Assembly: GCF_019578655.1 (NCBI RefSeq)
Contig: NC_063261.1
Location: 2,790,001-2,854,000 of the forward strand
Source: Ricinus communis
Lineage: Eukaryota; Streptophyta; Magnoliopsida; Malpighiales; Euphorbiaceae
DNA length: 64,000 nucleotides
Reading direction: 5' to 3'
Below, piece by piece: positions 35,150-45,284 of the stretch. The position numbers and the translations under genes are program-made. How positions within the stretch are numbered: position 1 is the first letter of the stretch; the number at the start of each line of letters is the position of its first letter. The notes beneath the pieces were generated by a model. It saw only the letters and a program-made list of their open reading frames with translations, was not told where the DNA came from and did not search any database.

Positions 35150-35932
35150 TGATATGGTCCTTCTACTTCTCTTTTTATAGTGCTCTTGACTCAACACAAA
35201 TTCCCTCTACCTATTAAAAAACTGTGGAACATGAATGTTGGCAGAGGGCCATAGATGATGAAATTTTGGCTCTTGACATAAATCATACTTGGAACTTAGT
35301 CTTAGCTCCAAAAGATGCCTCAATAATTGGTAGCAAATGGATATATACTATTAAACTTAAGCCTAATGGCTTTCTTGATAAGTATAAAACATGTCTTGTG
35401 GCTCAAGGATATAAACACGAATATGGAATTAATTATGAGAAGAAGTTTTCTCCCATAGCTAAAATTACCCCAATTCATACTTTATTAGTTGTTGCATTAG
35501 CAAATATATGACATTTACATCAACTGGATATTAAGAATTCATTTCTTCATGGAGATCTAAAAGAAATTTCATATATGAAATCATCACCAGGTTACCTCCT
35601 CTCTAATTCGAATATGGTATGTAAACTTCACAAATCTCTATATGGACTTAAACAAGCCCCTCGTATGTGGTTTGGAAAATTCTCTTCAACTATTAAAACT
35701 ATTAGATTTAAACAAAGCATAAATGATCATTCTTTATTCACAAGCCATTCTACTATTGAAATTATTGCGCTTTTAGTATATGTAGATGATATGGTTATAA
35801 CAGGGAGTGATCAAGAAGGCATTAATGGACTTCAACAATTTTTGCAGTCATCTTTTCATATGGAAGACCTTGGACAACTAGCTTATTTTTTGGGTTTGGA
35901 AGTTTCTCAAACTTAAGATGGTGTATATCTTA
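35150..35932 (+). pseudogene. pol: Copia reverse transcriptase, 5' part
   Basis: Two open stretches. 35224-35511 contains WQRAIDDEILALDINHTWNL, IIGSKWIYTIKLKPNGFLDK and YKTCLVAQGYKHEYGINYEK, the entry of the copia RT domain. 35575-35916 contains CKLHKSLYGLKQAPRMWFGK and LLVYVDDMVITGSDQEGI; YVDDM is the polymerase active site, with both Asp residues intact. It ends MEDLGQLAYFLGLEVSQT, a stop, then GVYL, where the CACTA element enters. A stop at 35509 and an altered linker (HLHQLDIKNSFLHGDL, with I for V) separate the halves. The rest of RT and RNase H resume at 40552. Confidence 0.85.
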
Positions 35933-35984
35933 CACTACAAGATTTCTGTATTTAACAATGGATATTAATGACGATAACTTGTCA

Positions 35985-36811
35985 TCGCTATATAGCGATA
36001 AAATAACAATGGATTAATGACATGGTGTGTGGATATCAATTTGGCGACGTCTTAGCAACACAGTAGCGACGAAAACTATGTTATCGCTAGCGATGGCACC
36101 AAATTTTGACGCATAATGTGGTGACGGCTTAGCGACGACTTTGTGACAAAATATAGCGACGAGGAGTATGCCGTCACTAAAATATTAGTGCCAAACTAGC
36201 GTGAAGATTTGGCACCTTTCCTTTTAGTTAGCGACGGAAGAAGTCATCACTAAGCTGGTAGAGATAGCGGTGGTCTTCCTTCCCATCACTATTATCACCA
36301 AATAGTGACGGATGTTGCCGTCACTAACAATATCTTAAAATGCTTATATGACACTCTATAGGTTAGTGATGGCTGGCGTCCGTCGCTAATCCTAAACAAT
36401 AATGTTTTATTTTATGACCTAACATTTGGCAATGGATGGCGTCTGTTAGTAATTGTGTTTAATAAAATGATGACGTATTGTTATGGTTTTTATTATATCT
36501 TAAAACTTCACGACACAAAGTGTCCGTTGCTAAATTTAAAGGTTTTTAAATAGCACAACCGTCTCCTTTTCTCTCTTTTCTCTCTTCCTCCCTCTCTGCC
36601 CCTTCTGTGGCCATCCTCCCACTCATGCTGTCCCCCTCCCCCTTCCTTAGTGCCGCTGCCCCTGCTGTCGCCATCGCCCAGGTAGGTTTCTTTTCTTTTT
36701 TTCTGCATTTTGAATTTCTTTTAATCTTCTCATCCACCGCCATTGTCCCAGCTCCGTCGCTACTATCCCAATCCCTATGCCGTCGGTGACTTCTCCCCTC
36801 TCTCTCTAGTG
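35985..36811 (+). repeat. Leader repeat unit A of the CACTA element
   Basis: This ~820-base unit starts near GATAAAATAACAATGGATTA and ends near TCTCTCTAGTGATAAG. It contains the subterminal GCGACG words, then a CT-rich leader with a short GC-richer frame near 36607. Unit B follows directly and repeats the same sequence with about 10-15% visible differences. Confidence 0.75.
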
Positions 36812-37565
36812 ATAAGATAACGGCGGATTAGTACATTGGTGTGTGAATATCAATTTGGCGACGTCTTAGTGACGCCGTAGTAATGGATATTTAGCGACAG
36901 AAACTATGTCGTCACTAGCGATGGTGCTATATTTTGGCGCATAATGTGGTAATGGCTTAGCAACAACTCTGAGATGGAATATAGTGACGAGGAGTACATC
37001 ATCGCTAAAATATTGGCGCCAAAGTTCAGCGAAGGTTTGGCACCTTTCCTCTTGGGTAGCGACAGAAGAAGCCGTCACTAAGCTAGTAGAGATAGCGACG
37101 GTCTTCCTTCCCATCACTATAAGCACCAAATAGCAACGGATGTCGCTTTCGCTAATAGTATCTTAGAATGCTTATATGCCACCTTATAGGTTAGCAACAG
37201 TTGGCATCTGTCGCTAATCCTAAACAATAGTGTTTTTTTTATGATCTAATGTTTGACGATATATGGCAATTGTGTTTAATGAAATGATGGCATTTCGTTA
37301 TAGTTTTTGTTATACCCATCGCTAAATTTAAAAGTTTTAAAACAACACAACCCTTTCCCTTTTTCTCTTTTTTCTTCCTCCCTCTCTCCCTTTTCCGTGG
37401 CCATCCTCCCACTCCCCCTCCCTTTTCCATACTGTCTCCACCGCCTAGGTAGGTTTCTTTCCTTTTTTTTTTGCCATTTTGAAATTTTTTTAATCTTCTG
37501 ATCCGTCGCTGTTGTCCTAGTCCTTCCGCCGCCAGCATCCTCTCCCCTCTCTCTCCAGTGACAGG
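36812..37565 (+). repeat. Leader repeat unit B of the CACTA element
   Basis: Repeats unit A from GATAAGATAACGGCGGATTA to TCTCTCCAGTGACAGGTAAG. The shared order is TGGTGTGTG-ATATCAATTTGGCGACGTCTTAG, CACCTTTCCT, CTTCCTTCCCATCACTAT, TAATCCTAAACAAT, a CT-rich leader, then GGTAGGTTTCTTT. Its end CAGTGACAG|GTAAG looks like a splice donor, so it may be the true leader exon of the downstream gene. Confidence 0.7.
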
Positions 37566-38423
37566 TAAGATTTAATTTTTTTTATTAAATTGTTATATTT
37601 TTTATTATTTTAATTATGTAATTTAGTTTATATATATTAATAATTTAATTGTAAATTTAAAAAATGAAATATAAAAAATTTATATTTAATTTCTATATAA
37701 TTTAATTCAAATTTAAAATTTAAATATTAGGTAAAAAATATTAGATGAGATAAATTTTTAATTCTAAGTTTATATTAATTTAGTTTAATTTATTTTTATA
37801 TTTTTATTTTGTTTACATTAATTTATTTTTAAATTTATTAAATAAATTTTCTATTATATTTAATTTAATTATATTTTATTAGTTTTAAGTTTAAATTTTA
37901 CAAGTTATAATATTTTTTAATGTGTAATTTAATTTATATTTATTGAGTTAAATTTATGTTAATGTGGTTTAATTATAATTTTTAAGTTTTAGATTTAATT
38001 TTTATAGTGTATATTATGATAAATATTTGTTAAATTTATTATTATTTAGTTTAAGGTGTAATTTTTTATTATAATTTCTATTTATTATTTATTATTAGTT
38101 TAGTTATTTAATTATAATTTTTAGTTTTTAATTTATTTTTATATAATTTTTGTTAATATGAACAATTATTTTTTATATTCATATGTATTTATTTATATTT
38201 TTTCGGTAGAAAACGCATACAGGAATTAGCAAGCATTATGTATATTTATTTTTTTTAATTTATCCAATAAGTTAATAAATAGATTAGTATGCTCAATTGA
38301 ATTTTTTCTTTTTGTGTTTGTGGCTATATAAGTGAAATTTATATGTATGTTTAATACATTTATGATTTATATGATAGACATGTTAAATAAATAGAACAAT
38401 ATGACAAACATGTTAAATGTGTT
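37566..38423 (+). other. AT-rich intron-like region of the CACTA gene
   Basis: This is a very AT-rich stretch between the possible leader donor at about 37562 and the first recognisable coding exon. There is no frame. It is probably the first intron of the TNP-like gene. Confidence 0.5.
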
Positions 38424-39910
38424 GTGGATGTGTATTGTGTTTGCAAATATCCCAAATATTATAGGGGAGGCTTTACCGAAATTTTGATAGAATTTTCGAC
38501 AGATTCTACCACTAGTTCACCATCCACTATTGCTCCACCTCCCACTACACCCATGCCACTACCTAAGGGGATCTCACTTGTCGAATCATCATCGGAGAGT
38601 TCGAAGCTCCAGATATGGATTGAGAGTGATAAGTAATATAATTTTTTTTTATATTGATAATTACTGTAACTACATTCAATTCTCTTGTCTAAACTAACTA
38701 CATTAAATTTCTTGTATACAGACTAGTACCCTCCTATCTCTGCTCGACAAAGGCCACAAAGATCTTCAAGAATGCCATAGAGCGCGAGGGGTATGCATGG
38801 CTATTCGTGCTTAAGGAGATGAAGGACTCATACTTCACGGAGTGGAAAGTAATAAATATTATGATTATTTAGTATTTTTTATTTATAAGTTATTAATATT
38901 AATATTTTTTCTTATTTTTGCAGAAATCTTTCACCTGGAACCCGAGATACGAGGACCAACTCCGACCTGCTTGGGATAAGTAGGCAGCCGAGAGATACTA
39001 CGACATGGTATCCAACTGGAAGAGGAGTGTGAAGCGGCCTCGATGTGTTGTAGAGGACACTTGGGCCCACTGGATAGAGTACTAGAAGAGGCTCAAGGTG
39101 AAGGCAGCCACTGAGACCCACAACAAGAACTGTCTCAACGAGGTTGCTGGCTCAGGTACAAGCCCTGCTCCTCACACTGCTGGATCGAGGTCGGCCATCG
39201 ACCACCAGCGAGAAATGGTAAGAATGAAAATTGTGTACCTTATTTACAAGAATTAATTAAATTTATAATAGATAATAATGATCTTTAATCTAACCATCTT
39301 CTTTTGTTCAGGCCAGGAAGTCGGGTCGCGAGCTTACCGCCTTTGAGCTATTATGCTAGTTGCACAGTAAGACCAACAGTTAGTTCATTGACAGCAAGTT
39401 CTAGCATATCATTGTAAGTTACTTATAACATATTAAAAATTTTAATTAATATTCCTACTGTTTCAATTTAATATGATAATTGATTTTAATTTCTGTTTAT
39501 TACAAGATATTATTGAGGCACGAACAGCTACTGCATCTCAGCCCGATGATGGTTCTTCTGATCCTCCACCAGTTAACATGTCACAGTTGTTCGTCGATGT
39601 CATCGTCGAGGAGAAGAAGCAGTGTATATACGGGCTTGGCTCAGAGGCGCCCACCTTCATCTAGCCTTACAGCTCCGGCAGCTCCCGTAGCACCGCCTCT
39701 TATCGCTCGTGAGAGGCACTTAAACGCGAGATACGAGCAAAGCTAGATCAGGAGTATGACGCCTGCATAATAGATCTCGAGAAGACGATGCAACACATGG
39801 TTCACATGTTTGGTGCTGGCTTCATTCCAGAACCTGCGTCTATGACTACTACCCCAGATCCTCCGGCTCAGGATCACGACTCCTCCTCCTCGTCAACTAC
39901 CTCCAATTAG
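38424..39910 (+). pseudogene. CACTA TNP-like (Transposase_24) pseudogene
   Basis: Five exons join in phase through GT-AG introns: about 38424-38632, 38722-38848, 38924-39217, 39312-39413 and 39507-39910. The translation has a proline/serine-rich start, then AIEREGYAWLFVLKEMKDSY, FTWNPRYEDQLRPAWDK, ERYYDMVSNWKRSVKRP, ETHNKNCLNEVAGSGTSPAP and SRSAIDHQREMARKSGRELT. Then follow SDPPPVNMSQLFVDVIVE and a C-terminal coiled stretch ending in a Ser-rich tail. This is the plant En/Spm accessory protein family (Pfam Transposase_24, PF03004), thought to bind subterminal repeats. Stops replace codons after PAWDK, in IEY-KRL, in ELLC-LHS and after APTFI. It is decayed but its exon structure is intact. Confidence 0.8.
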
Positions 39911-40174
39911 AGACTTTTCTGTTTATACTTTATTTTATTATTTTTTGTACAATATGTTGACTTTTCACTTTTTGTATATAATTATTTTTATTTTCCAATT
40001 TTACTTTCTTATTTCTATTTCAATTTTTAAGATATGCTAATTAATTTAAAATTTTAAAACTATTAATTATTTCTTAAAAAAATTAATTAATGCGTTTAGC
40101 GACAGATTAGTGATGGCTATAAATAAATATTTTTAAAATATAAAAAAATAGCGACGGATTAGCGATAACCTCTA

Positions 40175-40177
<3 letters not shown>

Positions 40178-40208
<31 letters not shown>
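40178..40208. repeat. (TA)n microsatellite
   Basis: A pure TA run of about 31 bases inside the right subterminal region of the CACTA element, between GCGACGG-type words. Confidence 0.9.
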
Positions 40209-40210
<2 letters not shown>

Positions 40211-40551
40211 CAAAGTTTACCGCCAGATATTAAAAATAAATATACACATTAGTGACGGTATAACGACAGCCGTTTACCGACGGCGTGATGACGGATTTTT
40301 TCCTGTCATCCGTCAATAAAACGATGCAATGACGCCTTCTTGCCTACGCCTTTAGCAACACCTGGCTTCGGCTATAGCGACGGCAGTGGCCATCGCCACA
40401 TATACCATTGGGCAATGTAGGTGTCATTAGAGATGTAACAACACCTCCTTTAGTGAGGGTGACATTGTCGGTAAAACGTTTTAACGACGGGTTTAGTACA
40501 TATACCGATAGATATATCCCTCGCTAAAGACTGTTTTTTTTATTGTATAGT

Positions 40552-41275
40552 CAAAGAACATGTATAGTTGATATCATCAAATTGGCCAATCTTACAGATG
40601 ACCAAACTTATGCCACACCCATTGAACTCGATCAAAAATTAAAAAGGATGATGGTCAACTTCTTTCAAATCCTACGTTATATAGACGTCTTGTTGGCAAC
40701 CTTATATACCTCACTTCAACTCGTCCTGACATATAATATGTTATGCAAGTAGTAAGCCAATTTTTTTCTGATTCTCCACAATTACATTTAACTGATGTCC
40801 ATCGTATCAGTTGATACCTTAAACAAACCATTGGACAAGGTTTGTTCTTTCCTTCAACTTCTTCTCTCAATCTTGTAGCTTTTGCAGATTCTGATTATGC
40901 AAGTTGTCTTGATACGCGACGCTCTAGTAGCGGATGATGTGTATTTTTGGATTCAGCCCTCATCACATGGAAGTGCAAAGAGCAAGACCGAGTTGCTAAG
41001 TCATCTACTGAAGCAGAATACCGTTCTATGCCATCAATATGTTCAGAAATACTTTCGCTTCATCTTCTTCTCATGGATCTTGGTGTTTTTCATCCACTCA
41101 ACCTACTACCCTTTGCTGATAACATGAGTGTTATTCATGTAGCTATAAATCCTGTATATCATGAACATATAAAACACATTGAAGGAGATTGCCATGGATT
41201 CATGAACTTGTCCAAGATAAGACTCTCCAACTTCATCATGTACCTTCGCACTAGTTGGTTAATTGATGCTTGTTG
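40552..41275 (+). pseudogene. pol: Copia RT end and RNase H
   Basis: Resumes the copia frame as QRTCIVDIIKLANLTDDQTY, then TPIELDQKLKR. A frame change gives NPTLYRRLVGNLIYLTSTRP, then a further piece VVSQFFSDSPQLHLTDVHRI. RNase H pieces include [18 protein letters not shown] (with the catalytic D of ADSDYA) and DSALITWKCKEQDRVAKSST followed by EAEYRSM. The end reads HIEGDCH-FM...FIMYLRTS, the usual copia C-terminus. There are several frame breaks near 40655, 40760 and 40930. It is the direct continuation of 35575-35932 across the CACTA insertion. Confidence 0.82.
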
Positions 41276-41291
41276 ATACCTAGCATCACAT

Positions 41292-41510
41292 TCAGGAGGA
41301 ATGTTAAACACTAATTCAGCCTCAACTGTCATCTCCTCAAATCATGGCTAAATATCTTCCTCTATTATTTTCTAGAATTTTATATTTCTTAATTCACCTT
41401 TTTTTGTACAGTTGACTTCTTGTATATATATAGAGTTTCTTCTGTATATGTAAGGACACAACTGATGATTGATTCTTTCATTTCAAAATAGCTTTATCTC
41501 TCTGTGTCGA
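41292..41510 (+). repeat. Copia polypurine tract and short 3' LTR
   Basis: CAGGAGGA (41293-41300) precedes TGTTAAACACTAATTCAGCC at 41302, a typical copia LTR start. The LTR contains TATATATATAGAGTTTCTTC and TGTAAGGACACAAC, and seems to end near TCTCTCTGTGTC (about 41508). The 5' LTR is not in the window, so the right end is approximate. Confidence 0.6.
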
Positions 41511-41719
41511 ATCATTAGGAGTTAAAGATGAGAGGATGGGGTTGATGGGTGGAGGTAATAATGTCAAGGGGTGCGATTTTATTCCTGAGCAAAAAGCTCT
41601 CTCATCACTTCAAGCTTAAATAGTTGATTGGGCTAATTAAGTTTTCTCAATTATTTGATGGGAGAGGCTTTTATCCAAGGACAGTATCTGAGTTGTGCTT
41701 GATTATATTTCTCACCACC

Positions 41720-42250
41720 ATCATATACCAAACATTGTCTAAAAGAGTGACCCATCATACTACAGAAATAACAAAAAGAATAGGGATAGCTTCATATTTT
41801 AAAGGAATTCACATTAAATTTACGTTGAACCTTGAGAGTAATCACAGGTAAGAGAGGTAGAGTCACATCACAAGCAACTTCAAATCTCAAAAATCCACCC
41901 ACATGTTGTAGCTCCCAATCTGTTTAGCTATCACATGAATTGAGGTTTACTTCGTATAACTAACCGGTAGATCATAGGCTCTCAGCCATAAGGAAACAAA
42001 TTTGATTGATATAGCGTATAGTTGTTCTTCATCACCCACCACTCTATGGCAAATAGATGATTGTCAAAATGCCAAGGTTGATTCATTATCACCCAATCCA
42101 TGTCATTTTGTTTCTTAAAATGACACAACTAATAATTTTTGTCCAATTCTCTAAGTAGTAATTTCTTCCTTTGGGCTTTAGGATCTTTCATTGTGTCCAT
42201 AAGGGCAAATGAATCCGGAGACTCAACAAATTCTAAGAATGGTAAAAAAC
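41720..42250 (-). pseudogene. LINE-type ORF1 remnant (DUF4283-like)
   Basis: On the minus strand, NQPWHFDNHLFAIEW (near 42070) is followed in a shifted frame by VVGDEEQLYAISIKFVSLWL and RAYDLP, then VIAKQIGSYNMWVDF. Near 41760-41730, PIFCYFCSMMGHSFRQC is a CCHC zinc knuckle (C-x2-C-x4-H-x4-C). The PWxFDNHLL...V..WVQVYDLP order and the zinc knuckle are those of DUF4283 proteins, mostly encoded by plant LINEs. The upstream stretch DSFALMDTMKDPKAQRK leads into it. It has several stops and shifts, and no endonuclease or RT follows in the window. Confidence 0.6.
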
Positions 42251-43480
42251 AAAAGAAGATGAAAAATTAAAGAAAAGAAAAAAGATAAAACCCAATTCCT
42301 AAGAGGAAGACAAAGATAGCAAAGACTCACATGTAAATGACTCAAGAAAGGGAAGAAAAAGAGGAGGATGTGACAAAAGAAGACCAAAAAATAAACCAAC
42401 AATTAGAATAAAAGTGAAAAGAGAAGACTAAGAAAATGGCCAATTAATTTAAGTGAAAAAATAAAGAATTGACAATGAAGAGTGACAATGCATGGAAAGG
42501 GGAAGAAAACGGGATAAAAACAAGTAAGAAAACCTCGATTAAGAGGGCGACAAGACGTCAAGGAGGACGAACCCTAGAGCCCTACATGACAGTAACGTGT
42601 GTGATAATTTATCATTTGTCATAACGAACTTTTCATGCTAATTTTATATCTTATAATTTAAAATTACTTGTTTAGAAATTTTACTTTTATAATTTACTTT
42701 ATTAAAATTACCATTGTTGTTATTTATAAAAAAAATTAAATAAATAATAATAACTTCTTATTATAATTTATTCTGTTATAATAGTATATTTGACCAATAA
42801 AATAAAAGACATTAAGTATAGTTTTAAAATTGAAGGACTTATTGATATATTACATCATAACTAAATAAATAAATATTTTTAAAAAAGATTTCTAAATATT
42901 AAAAAAGTAATACATTCTGCTTAATAAAAGATTTTCTTAAATATTGACGGAAGAATAACATAATATATTAAACTAACTTTGAAAAGGATTATATTATATT
43001 ACTGAAAAGGATTATAATATATTAAATAAAACCAATTAACTTATATATTTCATATTATTTCAACAGAATCATAATAGTTTACCCTAAATAAATTGACCAA
43101 TCTGAACCAATTTCTCATTTTTGGTTCAATCGTACTCACTACTTCATACTTCATCAAGCTTTTTCTTTAAATAAGAAAAGAAAAAGAAAAGCCCTTTATG
43201 GGCCTGGAGAGATCGTGGCCAAATTTAATTGCTAACAAATACGAGATATTCGCACAAACAATAAACTACTTTCCTGAGGAAACGCGGACAATCGATACAA
43301 TACCCGAAGTCAACAAATTCAAACAAAAAGAATTGGTGACATTTGCTCTTACGTCATCATGATTTAGCCATTGAGATCCAAGTCAAAAATTTGTGTTGTA
43401 ATTGACTGCCTACCATCCATTTCGAATGTGAAACGCATCATTTCAATAGAAAATAAAACAAATATATGGACCCAACTAAA
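42251..43480. other. Intergenic DNA upstream of the GST gene
   Basis: 42240-42530 is purine-rich and may be the decayed leader side of the LINE remnant. 42600-43130 is very AT-rich. 43140-43480 is less extreme and adjoins the GST promoter. I see no other gene here. Confidence 0.5.
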
Positions 43481-43492
43481 GAAGATATCAGC

Positions 43493-43500
43493 TATAAATA
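43493..43500 (+). promoter_or_regulatory. TATA box of the GST gene
   Basis: TATAAATA lies 103 bases upstream of the GST start codon, which leaves a plausible leader of about 70-80 bases. The region between them has the CATCTTCATCAACC-type C/A-rich composition common in plant leaders. Confidence 0.7.
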
Positions 43501-43581
43501 TATGGCGGAGGATGAGTCCATCTTCATCAACCATTTCATATCTTTCGTTATTAGATCTTTCTTTTGATCCTTTTTTATTAA

Positions 43582-44351
<770 letters not shown>

Positions 44352-44484
44352 GTAGGAAGGTCATTGTCAAGTCAGGTGGGAGATTTTTGCCATGTATTTC
44401 AGTTTACAGAGTTCAAATTGAATTTCTCTGTTGTTTTTACTCCAGTTAGAAAGTTTTGTGGGGACAGTACTATGTCATATTTGT

Positions 44485-44540
44485 AATAAAGACAATGTTT
44501 TTTTTTGTTTTTATTTTTTTATTTTTTTGAAAGTAATAAA
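44485..44540 (+). terminator. GST poly(A) signals
   Basis: AATAAA occurs at 44485-44490 and again at 44535-44540, about 135 and 185 bases after the stop codon. The intervening DNA is T-rich, as is usual for plant 3' ends. Confidence 0.6.
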
Positions 44541-44980
44541 GAAAATGTTTCTTGATAACTATCAGTTGGAGTTAGAAATTTTTCTATTCCTGCGATTGTA
44601 CCCAATCTAGTGTGAAAACTATATTCTGAGTATTGCATGTCAATTTCCCACTGCAATTCACGTTATCAATGATTTGTAGACATCTTTTCTCTTAATTTTA
44701 TATTTGTTTTTTCCAAGACGGATCAAATATGATCAGAGAAACCATTTGAATATTTAAAGATCATCAATAGGCTTAATAACGAAATTGCTAGTTATTGTTA
44801 AAAAAAAAAAGGAAATAGTTTGTTGACTCTGTGTGGGAATTAATCACTTTTACGATGAACAATTTATAATTTTGATTTCTTCTTTTGTGCTTGACACCTT
44901 TGATTTTAAGGGTGAAGCTTAATAAAGAAGAACAACATTTCTTTGATATACATACATAATTAGTCTTTATGCTCGTCTGA
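44541..44980. other. Intergenic DNA downstream of GST
   Basis: Mixed AT-rich sequence without a frame, repeat or element boundary that I can recognise. Confidence 0.5.
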
Positions 44981-45284
44981 TGGGTAGGTTACTATATTTT
45001 TTTCAATTTTTTTAAAATATTTTAAAATTAATGAAAATATATCATTTTTATTGTGTAAATATTTCTTTTCAAAAATATTATTTTTAATTTTTTTGAGAAA
45101 TATGGTGTAATTGTTTTTTTTTCTTTGTTATCAATAAACAATTAAAAAAAACCTGAAAACAACTAATATCATATTTTTCAAAAGAAAATTTAAAATGTAT
45201 TTTTAATATTTTTACACAATAAAAATAAAAAATATATTTTTTTAATAAAAATCCAAAAATATGGGTATTTTGTTATTTTACCTA
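44981..45284. mobile_element. Possible hairpin MITE
   Basis: Imperfect inverted repeat over about 300 bases. The left arm has CATTTTTATTGTGTAAATATT and TTTGAGAAATATGGTG. The right arm, inverted, has TTTTTATTGTGTAAAAATATT and TTTGAAAAATATGATAT. The outer ends are GGGTAGGTTACTATATTTTT and, inverted, ATAGGTAAAATAACAAAATA. There is no coding capacity, and flanking duplications are not clear. Confidence 0.45.

Larger units (their letters stand above)
35933..40551 (+). mobile_element. CACTA (En/Spm-type) element, non-autonomous
   Basis: The left end reads CACTACAAGATTTC, the standard plant CACTA terminus. The right end reads TTTTATTGTATAGT, an imperfect inverse. Both ends are dense in short subterminal words of the GCGACGG / CCGTCGCTAA type in both orientations (35975-36400 and 40090-40530). 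The interior has a duplicated leader, a five-exon TNP-like gene, and no TNP2 transposase. It sits exactly between copia ...GVYL and ...QRTCIVD. A 3-bp target duplication is not obvious (left flank TTA, right CAA), so the right border may be off by one or two bases. Confidence 0.82.
34130..41510 (+). mobile_element. Ty1/copia element split by a CACTA insertion
   Basis: Copia pol begins within integrase at 34130, where the Tat-like LTR ends, so its LTR, gag and protease are lost. Integrase (34130-34560) and RT (35150-35932) precede the CACTA element at 35933-40551; late RT and RNase H (40552-41275) follow it. A polypurine tract (TTCAGGAGGA) and a short 3' LTR starting at 41302 end the element. 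The reading order IN-RT-RH is that of Ty1/copia. Confidence 0.8.

Noticed and set aside
36508..36789. Alternative frames on both strands in the CACTA leader
   Set aside because: They sit in a CT-rich leader that is duplicated at 37239-37538 with different frames, so they are not conserved.
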